A stretch of DNA of 64,000 bases from Herbidospora cretacea (lineage in GTDB: Bacteria; Actinomycetota; Actinomycetes; Streptosporangiales; Streptosporangiaceae). The position numbers and the translations under genes are program-made. The notes below the pieces were generated by a model. The model worked only from the letters and a program-made list of their open reading frames with translations. It was not told the DNA's origin and did not search any database. Where the stretch lies: assembly GCF_001570605.1 (NCBI RefSeq), contig NZ_BBXG01000001.1, forward strand, positions 496,001 to 560,000, written 5' to 3'. This document shows positions 23,731-33,124 of the stretch, in pieces (position 1 is the first letter of the stretch; every line of letters begins with the position of its first letter).

Positions 23731-24543
23731 TCAGAGGCCTTCCGGGCCTCCTGCGATCGCGTCGCGGCAGAGCAGGCACGCCGTGTCGGCGCAGCGGGTG
23801 ATGTCCTGGTCGGCGGTGATGGCGGCCGTCGCGGCGGCGAGGACCTGCTGGGCCGAGTAGGCGCGCCAGTGCGAGGCCGCCACCGTGGCGGGCCGGGCGA
23901 GAGGACCGAGGACCGCTTCCAGCCGGGGGAACCCTTCGGAGCAGGAACCGACCTCCACCATGCGGATCTCGCCGTTCTCGTCACGTGCCCACCTGCGGAA
24001 AAGCCGGCGGCCGGACCACTGTTCGGCCAGGTGCAGGGCCGTCATGCGGTTGAGGCCCACGCCGACGAGCAGGATCGTGCCGTCGCGGGCGGCCAGTTCC
24101 CGGATGGGGCCGTACACGTCGTCGGGGGTCTGGGCGTTCATGAGTTCGGTCGCCTGCGGGCCGACGGCGGCGAAGGAGTTGAGCGGGTGCCTGCCGCGCA
24201 CCGCGTCGGCGCGTCCGACGAGCACTGCGGGCAGGGCGCCCAGGTGAGGATTGATCAGGCCGCAGTCCACGCTGTAGGCGGTCTCCTCCGAGGCGGGGAT
24301 CGGTGGGGCGGTGTAGTCGAGGCCGTTGCGCGCCGGCCGCATGGTGGCGGGGGCGGGCAGGCTGAACTGGGGCTCGGTGAAGGCGGGCACCATCACGGTG
24401 CATCCGCGCTCCAGCAGCGCGTCCAGCAGGGTGTCGGCGCCGACGGTCGTCCCGAACGACCGCAGCGACGTGTGCAGCAGGACCGGGCGGCCCTCGAGGC
24501 GCAGGCTGTCGAGGGCGGTGCCGAGGTGTTCGGCGAGGAGCAT
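23731..24543 (-). CDS. Aminoglycoside N(3)-acetyltransferase-like protein, AAC(3) family
   Basis: A 270-aa protein of the AAC(3)/YokD family. Characteristic blocks are VLLHTSLRSFG, TVMVPAFTEPQF, PAVLVGRADAVRGRHPLNSFAAVGP, DGTILLVGVGLNRMTALHLAE, and a Cys-rich C-terminus (CADTACLLCRDAI). Known members acetylate the 3-amino group of deoxystreptamine aminoglycosides, but many chromosomal actinobacterial homologues have other substrates. ATG 24543 is chosen because GGAGG sits 5 nt upstream; ATG 24555 is less well placed. It follows the NB-ARC/TPR gene by 16 nt in the same operon, an unusual setting for a resistance gene. Confidence 0.87.
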   Translation of the reverse strand: MLLAEHLGTALDSLRLEGRPVLLHTSLRSFGTTVGADTLLDALLERGCTVMVPAFTEPQFSLPAPATMRPARNGLDYTAPPIPASEETAYSVDCGLINPHLGALPAVLVGRADAVRGRHPLNSFAAVGPQATELMNAQTPDDVYGPIRELAARDGTILLVGVGLNRMTALHLAEQWSGRRLFRRWARDENGEIRMVEVGSCSEGFPRLEAVLGPLARPATVAASHWRAYSAQQVLAAATAAITADQDITRCADTACLLCRDAIAGGPEGL

Positions 24544-24559
24544 GGGGACCTCCATGGGG

Positions 24560-26674
24560 TCAGGCGAGGTGGTCGGCGTCGGCGATGCGGCCCCGCAGGA
24601 GTTCGTTCAGCGCCTGCCGGCTCGCCTCGGTGTCGGGGTGGTCGTCGCCCAGGGTTCGGCTGCGGCGCTCGACCACCCGCCGGTAGAGGGCTTCCGCCTC
24701 GGCCCAGCGGCTTTGGCGGGCGATCGTCCAGGCGAGCTCGTGCAGGGTGAGCAGAGTCTGGGGATGGTCGGTCTCGAGCGCCCGGCGCAGGTCGAGGAGG
24801 CGGCGGTACATGGCCTCGGCCTCAGCCCATCTGCCCTGCCTGGCGGTGATCCAGGCGAGTTCGTGCTCGGTCTGCAGGGTCTGTGGGTGGTCCTCGCCGA
24901 GGACGCGCCGCCGGTCCGGCAGAACGTTCTCGAAGGCGGTGCGCGCCTCGTCGAGGCGGCCCTGCCGGGCGATCGCGTGGGCCAGCTCGTGGCGCGTGGT
25001 CAGGGTGGCCCGCGCGTCGGGGCCCAGGTGGCGCAGGCTGTCGGACAGGGTGTCCCGGTAGCGCTGTTCGGCCTCCGCCCACCTGCCCAGGCAGGTGGCG
25101 ATCCAGGCGAACTCGTGGCGGCTCTCCAGAGTGGCGGGATGGGACTCGCCGAGCACACGCAGCCGGATGCCGAACACCTCGCCGAACATCGCCTCCGCCT
25201 GGGCCGGCTTTCCTCCGTAGGCGACCGCCCAGGCGAGGTTGTGCCGGACGCTGAGCACCGCGGGATGCTCCTCGCCCAGCGCCGGACAGCGGGCCAGGGC
25301 GGCCCGGCACAGGATCTCGGTGGCCTTCCCGGCGCCGCTGCAGTTGAAGGCCCCGGCCATGTGGGCCACGGCGTCCATGAGCAGCGCGAGGTGCTCCGTG
25401 TCCACCTGTCCGGCGGCGTCGTCGAGCAGTGCCAGCAGGTGCTGGCCGAGCTGCCGGTAATGGGGCCAGCGGTCCGGCGTCCAGTGGTCCGGCTGGTCGA
25501 TGCGGAGTTCCTTGAGCGCGGCGGCGAGCCGCTCGACCGCGGTGTGCCAGACCTCCGATCCCTCGATGTGGGCGCGGTTGGTGGCGGTGACGACGGGATG
25601 GAGCGTTATCGCGGTGGAACTCCGCTCGATCAGGCCCACGTCCCTCAGCCCGTCCAGCGCCTCCGCCAGGCCGGTCGCGGGGAGGATGCGCGTCGGGATC
25701 GACGTGGACGCGTAGCAACTCGCGAGTCGCAGCAGCGTCCGGGCCTGGGGGAGGCCGTGGCGGGCCAGCCCGTCGAGGGAGATCTCCGTGGTGCGGGCCA
25801 CCATGGTCCCGGTGACGTCGTCGAGCGCGTGGGCGTACGAGGCGAAGGTCGGCCACTGCGCGGTCTCGGAGCCCAGGTAGGTCCCGGCCAGGGTGAGGGC
25901 GAGCGGCAGTCCGTCGAGCCGGCGTGCCAGGTCCTGAGCCTGGGTCTCGTCTCCCGCGTCCGGCGCGAGATCGCGCAGGACCAGGGCGGCGTCGGTCGTG
26001 CTGAGGCGGCCGACCACGAAGCACCGAGCGGCTCCCCACACACGCGGGTCGGTCTCCCTGCTGGTCACCACGACCAGACCGCGACGGGACGCGCGCGCCC
26101 AGCCCCGGCTGTCCTGCACCCCCGCGGGTGAGTCGGCCGCGGCGAGCATCCAGGGGTCGTCGGCGTTGTCGATGACGAGCAGCCACTCCTGCGGGGCGTT
26201 CTCCAGCAGGCGCCAGAGCCGGTCGGAGGCGTCGGCCGTCCCCTTGGTGATCGATTCGTGGTCGGTGTGGGATCCGCCCAGGTCACGCGCCACTTCGGCC
26301 AGGTCCGCGAAGAATCCGGCCTGGTCGGCGGCGGAGATCCACCACACCTGTCGGTCCCAGCCTCGCGCCTGCTCGGCCAGGGCCGCGGCCAGTGAGGACT
26401 TCCCGGTCCCGCCCTGTCCCATGAGAACGGCCGGGCCGTCCTCGGGCCGGCGCGCCAGGGCCACCAGCGTCTCCAGCAGGTCGCGGCGGCCGCGGAGTCC
26501 CCCCTGCGGGCCTCGCACCACGGCGGGTTCCTCCACGATGTCCACTTGCCGATCGATCCATGTCCTCAGGTCGTCCAGGCCACGTTCGGTATCGAAGGGG
26601 GCGAACTCATCGGTGGCGTGGGCCCGCCGGTAGAGTTCGGCGAGTGTGAGCGGTGTCGGCTCCTCGCGGTTCAT
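24560..26674 (-). CDS. NB-ARC/TPR STAND-type NTPase
   Basis: A 704-aa signal-transduction ATPase. After about 60 residues comes the NB-ARC domain: Walker A GQGGTGKSS (86-94), Walker B WLLVIDNADDP (about 164-174), sensor VVVTSRETDP (about 201) and GLPLAL (about 255-260). A winged-helix region follows (LLRLASCYAS, GLIERSSTAITLHPVV), then about seven kinesin-light-chain-like TPRs (GEEHPAVLSVRHNLAWAVAY, GRWAEAEQRYRDTLSDSLRH and similar) to the end. STAND proteins oligomerise on sensing a trigger; no separate effector domain is seen. Its ATG overlaps the sigma-factor stop (ATGA, 26671-26674), so the two are translationally coupled. Confidence 0.92.
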   Translation of the reverse strand: MNREEPTPLTLAELYRRAHATDEFAPFDTERGLDDLRTWIDRQVDIVEEPAVVRGPQGGLRGRRDLLETLVALARRPEDGPAVLMGQGGTGKSSLAAALAEQARGWDRQVWWISAADQAGFFADLAEVARDLGGSHTDHESITKGTADASDRLWRLLENAPQEWLLVIDNADDPWMLAAADSPAGVQDSRGWARASRRGLVVVTSRETDPRVWGAARCFVVGRLSTTDAALVLRDLAPDAGDETQAQDLARRLDGLPLALTLAGTYLGSETAQWPTFASYAHALDDVTGTMVARTTEISLDGLARHGLPQARTLLRLASCYASTSIPTRILPATGLAEALDGLRDVGLIERSSTAITLHPVVTATNRAHIEGSEVWHTAVERLAAALKELRIDQPDHWTPDRWPHYRQLGQHLLALLDDAAGQVDTEHLALLMDAVAHMAGAFNCSGAGKATEILCRAALARCPALGEEHPAVLSVRHNLAWAVAYGGKPAQAEAMFGEVFGIRLRVLGESHPATLESRHEFAWIATCLGRWAEAEQRYRDTLSDSLRHLGPDARATLTTRHELAHAIARQGRLDEARTAFENVLPDRRRVLGEDHPQTLQTEHELAWITARQGRWAEAEAMYRRLLDLRRALETDHPQTLLTLHELAWTIARQSRWAEAEALYRRVVERRSRTLGDDHPDTEASRQALNELLRGRIADADHLA

Positions 26675-27252
26675 GGAGCGGGCTCCTGTCCTTCTTCGTC
26701 GTCGTCGAGGAACGGCATCAGGTGGCCGATGTCGGCTCTCAGTTGCCTGCGCGCCTCCCGCAGGTGTCCGCGGACGGTGCTCGGGGTCACGCCGAGGTGC
26801 TCGGCGACCTGCTCGGTGGTCCACGACCTTCCCCAGACCAGGGAGGCGACCGCCTGCCGCATCGGGGGCATCGAGGCGATCACCCTCCGGCACCCGTCCA
26901 GGGCGATCGCGAGTTCGGCACGGTGGCCGACGTCGTCGTATCGGGTGTGTGGGTGGGGGACGTCGTCGGTCAGGGGCATCACGTCCGGTCTCCTCCTGAG
27001 ATCGAAGCTCTTGTTCTTGAGCACCCGGCGCAGCCACCGTCTGCGTCGGTCGGGACCGTGGAGGCCGACCACCTGCCAGGCGTGGATGGCCTCGTGAAAG
27101 GTCGTCTGCACGAGATCCCACGCCTCGGACGCCCGGCCCCCGAGGGTCCAGCAGGCGTACCTGTGCAGGTCGGCGGCCTCCTGCCGGTAGAAGTCCTCCA
27201 CCTGCTCGCGTTGCCTCTTGGTGAGTTCCGGCCGGGATGCGGAGGGCTCCAC
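26671..27252 (-). CDS. Sigma-70-family (ECF-like) RNA polymerase sigma factor
   Basis: A 193-aa sigma factor. Region 2 reads DFYRQEAADLHRYACWTLGG then ASEAWDLVQTTFHEAI and RRRWLRRVLKNKSFDLRRR; region 4 reads ALDGCRRVIASMPPMRQAVA and TTEQVAEHLGVTPSTVRGHL. GTG 27250-27252 has AAGGA 7 nt upstream. It is preceded after 1 nt by a small membrane-protein gene and overlaps the STAND NTPase gene, so sensor and sigma factor are made together. No anti-sigma domain is recognised, though the membrane protein could serve as one. Confidence 0.9.
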   Translation of the reverse strand: MEPSASRPELTKRQREQVEDFYRQEAADLHRYACWTLGGRASEAWDLVQTTFHEAIHAWQVVGLHGPDRRRRWLRRVLKNKSFDLRRRPDVMPLTDDVPHPHTRYDDVGHRAELAIALDGCRRVIASMPPMRQAVASLVWGRSWTTEQVAEHLGVTPSTVRGHLREARRQLRADIGHLMPFLDDDEEGQEPAP

Positions 27253-27253
27253 G

Positions 27254-27535
27254 TCATGTCCTTGACTGCCGGCTGTGCTGGTCGGGGTCGGTTCCCCAGA
27301 CCAGATGGACGGCAGGTTCCCGCGAGGCGTTCCGCCAGATCGTGATCAGCCCGGCGGGGGCCGTGCGGGCGAGGGCGAGGAGGGTGCGTCGCGCCTGCCA
27401 TTCGGCGAGCAGGCGCATGACGGTCCAGGCCGTCAGCGTGCCCGCGATCAGTGCGGTCGACTGCGTGGCGATGACGCCCGCAGCGAGAGCGGCCAGCGCC
27501 GCCCACGTGTCGTGCTTGGGGGAAGTCAGCAGCAT
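27254..27535 (-). CDS. Small membrane protein, first gene of the sigma/STAND operon
   Basis: A 93-aa protein with one long or two short membrane segments (TWAALAALAAGVIATQSTAL, IAGTLTAWTVMRLLAEW) and a basic then polar C-terminus (WRNASREPAVHLVWGTDPDQ). I do not recognise a family. ATG 27535 is chosen because upstream sequence in this frame is Arg/Gly-rich and unlike protein; no Shine-Dalgarno is seen. Its TGA is 1 nt from the sigma-factor GTG. It could tether or regulate the sigma factor (inference). Confidence 0.55.
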   Translation of the reverse strand: MLLTSPKHDTWAALAALAAGVIATQSTALIAGTLTAWTVMRLLAEWQARRTLLALARTAPAGLITIWRNASREPAVHLVWGTDPDQHSRQSRT

Positions 27536-27669
27536 CACACTGCACTGTCGTCTGAACGGCCTCCGGCGTTTGGTCGTCCCGACGAATTCGCCGGGACGCT
27601 CCCCGCGGACACCGCCACATGTCCGTCGCGGGACGGCTGCTCCCGCCAACCCCGCCGACGTGGTCACCT

Positions 27670-28009
27670 CGGCCCGCGTCTCCTGGCGGTCCCGGCTGGC
27701 CGACTTCGAGACCTTCTACGCCCGCACCCAGCCCTGGATCGCCGAGGCCGCCGTCAGCGAGTACGGCCACCCCGTCACCGACCGCGACCTGCTGCGCGCC
27801 CTGTCACCGCTGCGCGCGTTCGACTCCACGAGGCCGAACAGGTGATGGCGGCGGCCGCCGCCCGTGGCGTGCCGTGTGACCGGCTGATCTTCGATGACGA
27901 GGGGCACGAGTTCCGGCGGCCGGCCAACCGCGTCAGCTATGTCACCACGGTGACCGGGTGGCTCTCCGACCGGCTCAACCCGCCCTGTCCTCGGAAACCC
28001 GAGGATTGA
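27670..28009 (+). pseudogene. Remnant of an S9-family (prolyl oligopeptidase-like) peptidase C-terminus
   Basis: Two reading frames together spell the end of an acylaminoacyl-peptidase/S9 peptidase. Frame one (to about 27824) gives LADFETFYARTQPWIAEAAV and DRDLLRALSPLRAFD. Frame two (from about 27824 to TGA 28007-28009) gives HEAEQVMAAAAARGVP, FDDEGHEFRRPANRVSYVTT and GWLSDRL, with the catalytic His in DEGHEF. The junction loses the usual strand with the catalytic Asp (VLLVHGxxDxxVP type) and shifts frame; the nucleophile Ser region and everything upstream is absent. The gene is dead and strongly truncated. Confidence 0.8.
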
Positions 28010-28070
28010 TGGGCACGAACCGTCCTGCCCGGCTTTCCCACCTGTGCGGAGCTTCCCTGAGGTCTGGGCT

Positions 28071-28694
28071 TCAACGTGAAGTCGCCAGGAACGAGAGCGC
28101 GAAGTCCGACGCCAGGCCGTGCCAGTAGCCCGGATTCCGCAACATCGCGTGGTTCTCCCCGGGCACGTCCACCACCTCGACGTCCCTGGTCACCTCCCGG
28201 GCCCGCTCGGCGTAATAGTGCGTCGCCCGAGGAGAGGTCATCCGGTCTTCCGTCCCGTGCGCCAGCAGCAACCGCCGGTCCCGCAGTTGCTCCACCGGCT
28301 CACCCTTGGGCAGCCAGGGCGCCAGCGCCGCCACCCCCCGCACGTTCGGGTGCCCGGCCACCCGCAAGGCGGTCCGCGCGCCCATCGAGTGCCCCACCAT
28401 CACCACCGGGACGTCGATCCCGTGCGCGAGCCGCACCTGCTCCAGCACCTCCGTCACGTCCGCGACCGGCGAGGGAGCGGGCCCGTTCCAGCCGCGCACG
28501 CGATACCGCACCCGCCACACCGCCACGCCCCGCCGCGCTCCGGCGTTCCGCAGCGCCCAGGCGAACGGCACCATCCGCAGCACGGCCGCCTGCCACGCCG
28601 TCGTGGGGGCGAGACTGGTCTCCCGGCCACCATGGAGCACCAGGGCGACGAGACGGGTGGCGCCGTGGGCGGGATGTACGGTCGTGTGCGGCAT
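28071..28694 (-). CDS. Alpha/beta-hydrolase
   Basis: A 207-aa serine hydrolase. LVALVLHGGRE (oxyanion HG), VVMVGHSMGARTAL (nucleophile elbow GHSMG), LLLAHGTEDRMTSPRATHYY (Asp) and VPGENHAMLRNP (His) make a complete triad. It is close to the dienelactone-hydrolase/YqiA-type small hydrolases. ATG 28694 has GGAGA just upstream; ATG 28703 adds three residues. The substrate is unknown. It follows the methionine aminopeptidase gene on the same strand after 47 nt. Confidence 0.87.
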   Translation of the reverse strand: MPHTTVHPAHGATRLVALVLHGGRETSLAPTTAWQAAVLRMVPFAWALRNAGARRGVAVWRVRYRVRGWNGPAPSPVADVTEVLEQVRLAHGIDVPVVMVGHSMGARTALRVAGHPNVRGVAALAPWLPKGEPVEQLRDRRLLLAHGTEDRMTSPRATHYYAERAREVTRDVEVVDVPGENHAMLRNPGYWHGLASDFALSFLATSR

Positions 28695-28741
28695 GCTCTC
28701 CATACCATCGCATTCGGAGCAGTGGCCGGAACGGATGGCTT

Positions 28742-29509
28742 CTACGGCAGGGTCAGCACCCGGGGCCCGTCGTCGGTGATCGCGATGCTGTGCTCGGCGT
28801 GGACGGCCTGGCTGCCGTCGACCGTGTGCAGCGCCCAGCCGTCCCGGGCCGTGCGGTAACGATCCTTGCCCCCGGCCGTGAACATCGGCTCGATCGCCAG
28901 CGTCATCCCCGCCTTCAGCACCATGCCCCGCCCGGGCCGCGCCTCGTTCGCCACGTGGGGGTCCTCGTGCATGTGCCGGCCGATGCCGTGACCGCCGAAG
29001 TCCTGCGGGATGCCGTAGCCGGCGGCCCGCCCGACGGACGCGATGGCCGCGCCGATGTCGCCCAGCCTCGCCCCGGGGACGGCGGCGGCGATGCCCGCGG
29101 CCAGGGCCTTCTCGGCGGCGGCGATGAGGTCGAGGTCGGCCTGGCTGCCGGGGCCGACGATGACGGTGAAGGCCGAGTCGCCCGCCCATCCGTTCAGGTA
29201 GGCGCCGCAGTCGACGCTGAGCAGGTCGCCCTGGCGCAGGCGGTAGCCGTCGGGGATGCCGTGGACGATCACGTCGTTGACCGACGCGCAGATGACCGCG
29301 GGGAAGGGGGTCGGCGCGAAACCGGGGTGGTAGTGCAGGAAGGCGGGTTTGGCGCCGTGTTCCCGGATGACGGTGGCGGCGATCTCGTCGAGCTCGGTCA
29401 GCCGCACGCCGGGGCGGATCGCCTCCCGGACGGCGGCCAGGGCGCTGCCGACCACCCGTCCGGCTTCGCGCATGGCCTCCAGTTCGGCGGCCGTCTTGAT
29501 CTCAACCAT
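28742..29509 (-). CDS. map: Type I methionine aminopeptidase
   Basis: A 255-aa metallopeptidase that removes the initiator Met. The conserved blocks are all present: YHPGFAPTPFPAVICASVND, VIVHGIPDGYRLRQGDLLSVD (Asp), GWAGDSAFTV (Asp), YGIPQDFGGHGIGRHMHEDP (His), TLAIEPMFTAGG (Glu) and HAEHSIAITDDGPRVLT (Glu). ATG 29509 with GGGAG 8 nt upstream is the start. Unlike the ribosomal-operon copy, this one stands alone and is divergent from a small XRE regulator, so it is probably a second, regulated map paralogue. Confidence 0.95.
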   Translation of the reverse strand: MVEIKTAAELEAMREAGRVVGSALAAVREAIRPGVRLTELDEIAATVIREHGAKPAFLHYHPGFAPTPFPAVICASVNDVIVHGIPDGYRLRQGDLLSVDCGAYLNGWAGDSAFTVIVGPGSQADLDLIAAAEKALAAGIAAAVPGARLGDIGAAIASVGRAAGYGIPQDFGGHGIGRHMHEDPHVANEARPGRGMVLKAGMTLAIEPMFTAGGKDRYRTARDGWALHTVDGSQAVHAEHSIAITDDGPRVLTLP

Positions 29510-29535
29510 GGTTTTCTCCCGTGAGCCCAATACTT

Positions 29536-29545
29536 ATACCGGTAT
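29536..29545. promoter_or_regulatory. Palindrome between map and the XRE gene
   Basis: ATACCGGTAT is a perfect 10-bp palindrome, flanked by AATAC (29529-29533) and GTATT (29542-29546) arms. It sits in the 65-nt gap, 26 nt from the map start and 16 nt before the -10 of the XRE gene: a likely shared operator. Confidence 0.5.
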
Positions 29546-29561
29546 TGTTATCACAGCTTGC

Positions 29562-29567
29562 TATGAT
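29562..29567 (+). promoter_or_regulatory. Consensus -10 element, leaderless promoter of the XRE gene
   Basis: TATGAT matches five of six TATAAT positions and ends 7 nt before ATG 29575. There is no Shine-Dalgarno. Confidence 0.55.
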
Positions 29568-29574
29568 CCCGAGC

Positions 29575-29829
29575 ATGGTCCGACCACCACTCACCGAACT
29601 CGACCACGAGCGCGGCAACCGCCTGGGCGCCGTCCTCCGCCAGGCCCGCGGCGACCGCAGCATGACCGAGGTCGCCGCCACCGCCGGCATCAGCCCGGAA
29701 ACGCTCCGCAAGATCGAGACCGGCCGCGTCCCCACCCCGGCCTTCTTCACCGTCGCCGCCCTGGCGGCGGCCCTGGGCATCTCCCTCGACGTCCTCGCCG
29801 AGATCGCCACCACGGAGCGAGCCGCCTGA
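29575..29829 (+). CDS. Small XRE-family helix-turn-helix regulator
   Basis: An 84-aa DNA-binding protein made almost only of a Cro/CI-type helix-turn-helix: LGAVLRQARGDRSMTEVAAT, AGISPETLRKIETGRVPTPA, FTVAALAAALGISLDVLAEI. ATG 29575 is preferred over upstream in-frame starts because TATGAT lies 7 nt before it (leaderless). It is divergent from map with a palindrome between them; it probably regulates itself and map. Confidence 0.88.
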   Translation: MVRPPLTELDHERGNRLGAVLRQARGDRSMTEVAATAGISPETLRKIETGRVPTPAFFTVAALAAALGISLDVLAEIATTERAA

Positions 29830-29863
29830 CCACTCCGCCGCCCCGCTCCGGCCGCCCGCCGTA

Positions 29864-29877
29864 GCGGGCTGTCCCGC
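29864..29877 (+). terminator. Short hairpin after the XRE gene
   Basis: GCGGG, CTGT loop, CCCGC forms a perfect 5-bp stem 34 nt past the XRE stop. It is a weak terminator candidate without a U-run. Confidence 0.3.
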
Positions 29878-29932
29878 CGCACCTTCAAAAGCTTTCTCCG
29901 TTACGGCTCCGCCTGGCCGGCCATACGACCAG

Positions 29933-29976
29933 CTCCAGCCATATGTGGGCGAAAGTGGCGTGCTGGAGTGGCCCAC
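29933..29976 (+). ncRNA. Possible H-type pseudoknot in the leader of the secreted protein gene
   Basis: Two perfect complementary pairs interleave: A CTCCAGC (29933-29939) with A' GCTGGAG (29962-29968), and B GTGGGC (29945-29950) with B' GCCCAC (29971-29976). The order A-B-A'-B' is that of an H-type pseudoknot. It lies 129 nt upstream of ATG 30106 in a 276-nt region without a gene. I recognise no known riboswitch consensus; a protein-binding or attenuation element is possible. Confidence 0.35.
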
Positions 29977-30105
29977 ACGGTAGAGGGGCCGCACGCTGGC
30001 GGAACGCTGCCCAGGCGAGGGGGAGCGCCCGATCCTCAAGCGCGCTGCAAGGCCGCCGCCCGACGGTGACTGCGCATCAGTCGTCAGAAGGCGCCGGAGG
30101 AAACG

Positions 30106-30615
30106 ATGTCCCCCCTTGAGAAGATCACCCGCGTGGCCGCCGCGCTCGGGGCCGCCGCCACGGCGGCCCTGGCGCTGGCCGCGCCCGCACACGCCGCCGA
30201 CGAACCCGGCAAGCTGACCGCCCGCCTGACCGTCACCGAGCTCAAGACGGGAAACGACTGCCGCGTCCTCACCGTCGGCAAGATCGGGATGACCAACGCC
30301 CAGGCGCAGTACCTGATCGACAACGGCGCGACGGCCCGCGTCGAGATCTGGGGCGAGGACCCCGCCTACGACAACCGCATGTACAAGGGTCCCAAGGCCT
30401 CACTGAGCGCGGTGTCGGACAAGAACGGCGGCGGGCTGTTCATCGTCTCCGACCTGACCCTCTTCTGCGCCAAGTACCTCGACGAGGACAACGGCCCGCT
30501 GCTCGACATCGGCGACGAGGTCTACACGAAGATCATCTTCGAAGGCCCCGGCTACCCGCGCATGACGAAGAAGTCGAACGTGGTCCACGGCTCCTACGGC
30601 CTGTTCGGCACCTGA
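30106..30615 (+). CDS. Secreted protein of unknown function
   Basis: A 169-aa exported protein. Signal peptide MSPLEKITRVAAALGAAATA with AHA-ADEPG cleavage. The mature part is probably beta-rich (LTARLTVTELKTGNDC, TARVEIWGEDPAYDNRMYKG, EVYTKIIFEGPGYP) and has two Cys (GNDCRVLT and TLFCAKYLD) that may form a disulfide. I do not recognise the family. ATG 30106 has GGAGG 5 nt upstream, a strong ribosome-binding site. A stem-loop follows 50 nt after the stop. Confidence 0.75.
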   Translation: MSPLEKITRVAAALGAAATAALALAAPAHAADEPGKLTARLTVTELKTGNDCRVLTVGKIGMTNAQAQYLIDNGATARVEIWGEDPAYDNRMYKGPKASLSAVSDKNGGGLFIVSDLTLFCAKYLDEDNGPLLDIGDEVYTKIIFEGPGYPRMTKKSNVVHGSYGLFGT

Positions 30616-30665
30616 TCGGCAAGCCCGACCACCGCCCGCTGCCGGCGGAGAAACGAGCGCGGCCG

Positions 30666-30686
30666 CCCGACCCTGACAAGGTCGGG
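30666..30686. terminator. Hairpin between convergent secreted-protein and tex genes
   Basis: CCCGACC (30666-30672), a 7-nt loop, GGTCGGG (30680-30686). The stem is perfect and lies between two converging genes in a 149-nt gap that otherwise shows no gene. Confidence 0.6.
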
Positions 30687-30764
30687 GCGGGTCCCGGTCG
30701 TTGCCGGGCGGCTCCGCCGTTGCGGGCCGCCCGGGTCAGGCGTGGGTTCGGAGAACCACCTGGG

Positions 30765-33110
<2,346 letters not shown>

Positions 33111-33124
33111 GATCTTCCTTCTCC

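Noticed and set aside
23731-24543. Firm call of aminoglycoside resistance
   Set aside because: The family is clear, but many chromosomal homologues do not confer resistance; only an AAC(3)-like label is supported.
21169-28009. Integrase, transposase or attachment-site repeats bounding the accessory region
   Set aside because: No recombinase-like protein and no flanking direct repeat was found by eye, so a defined mobile element cannot be claimed.
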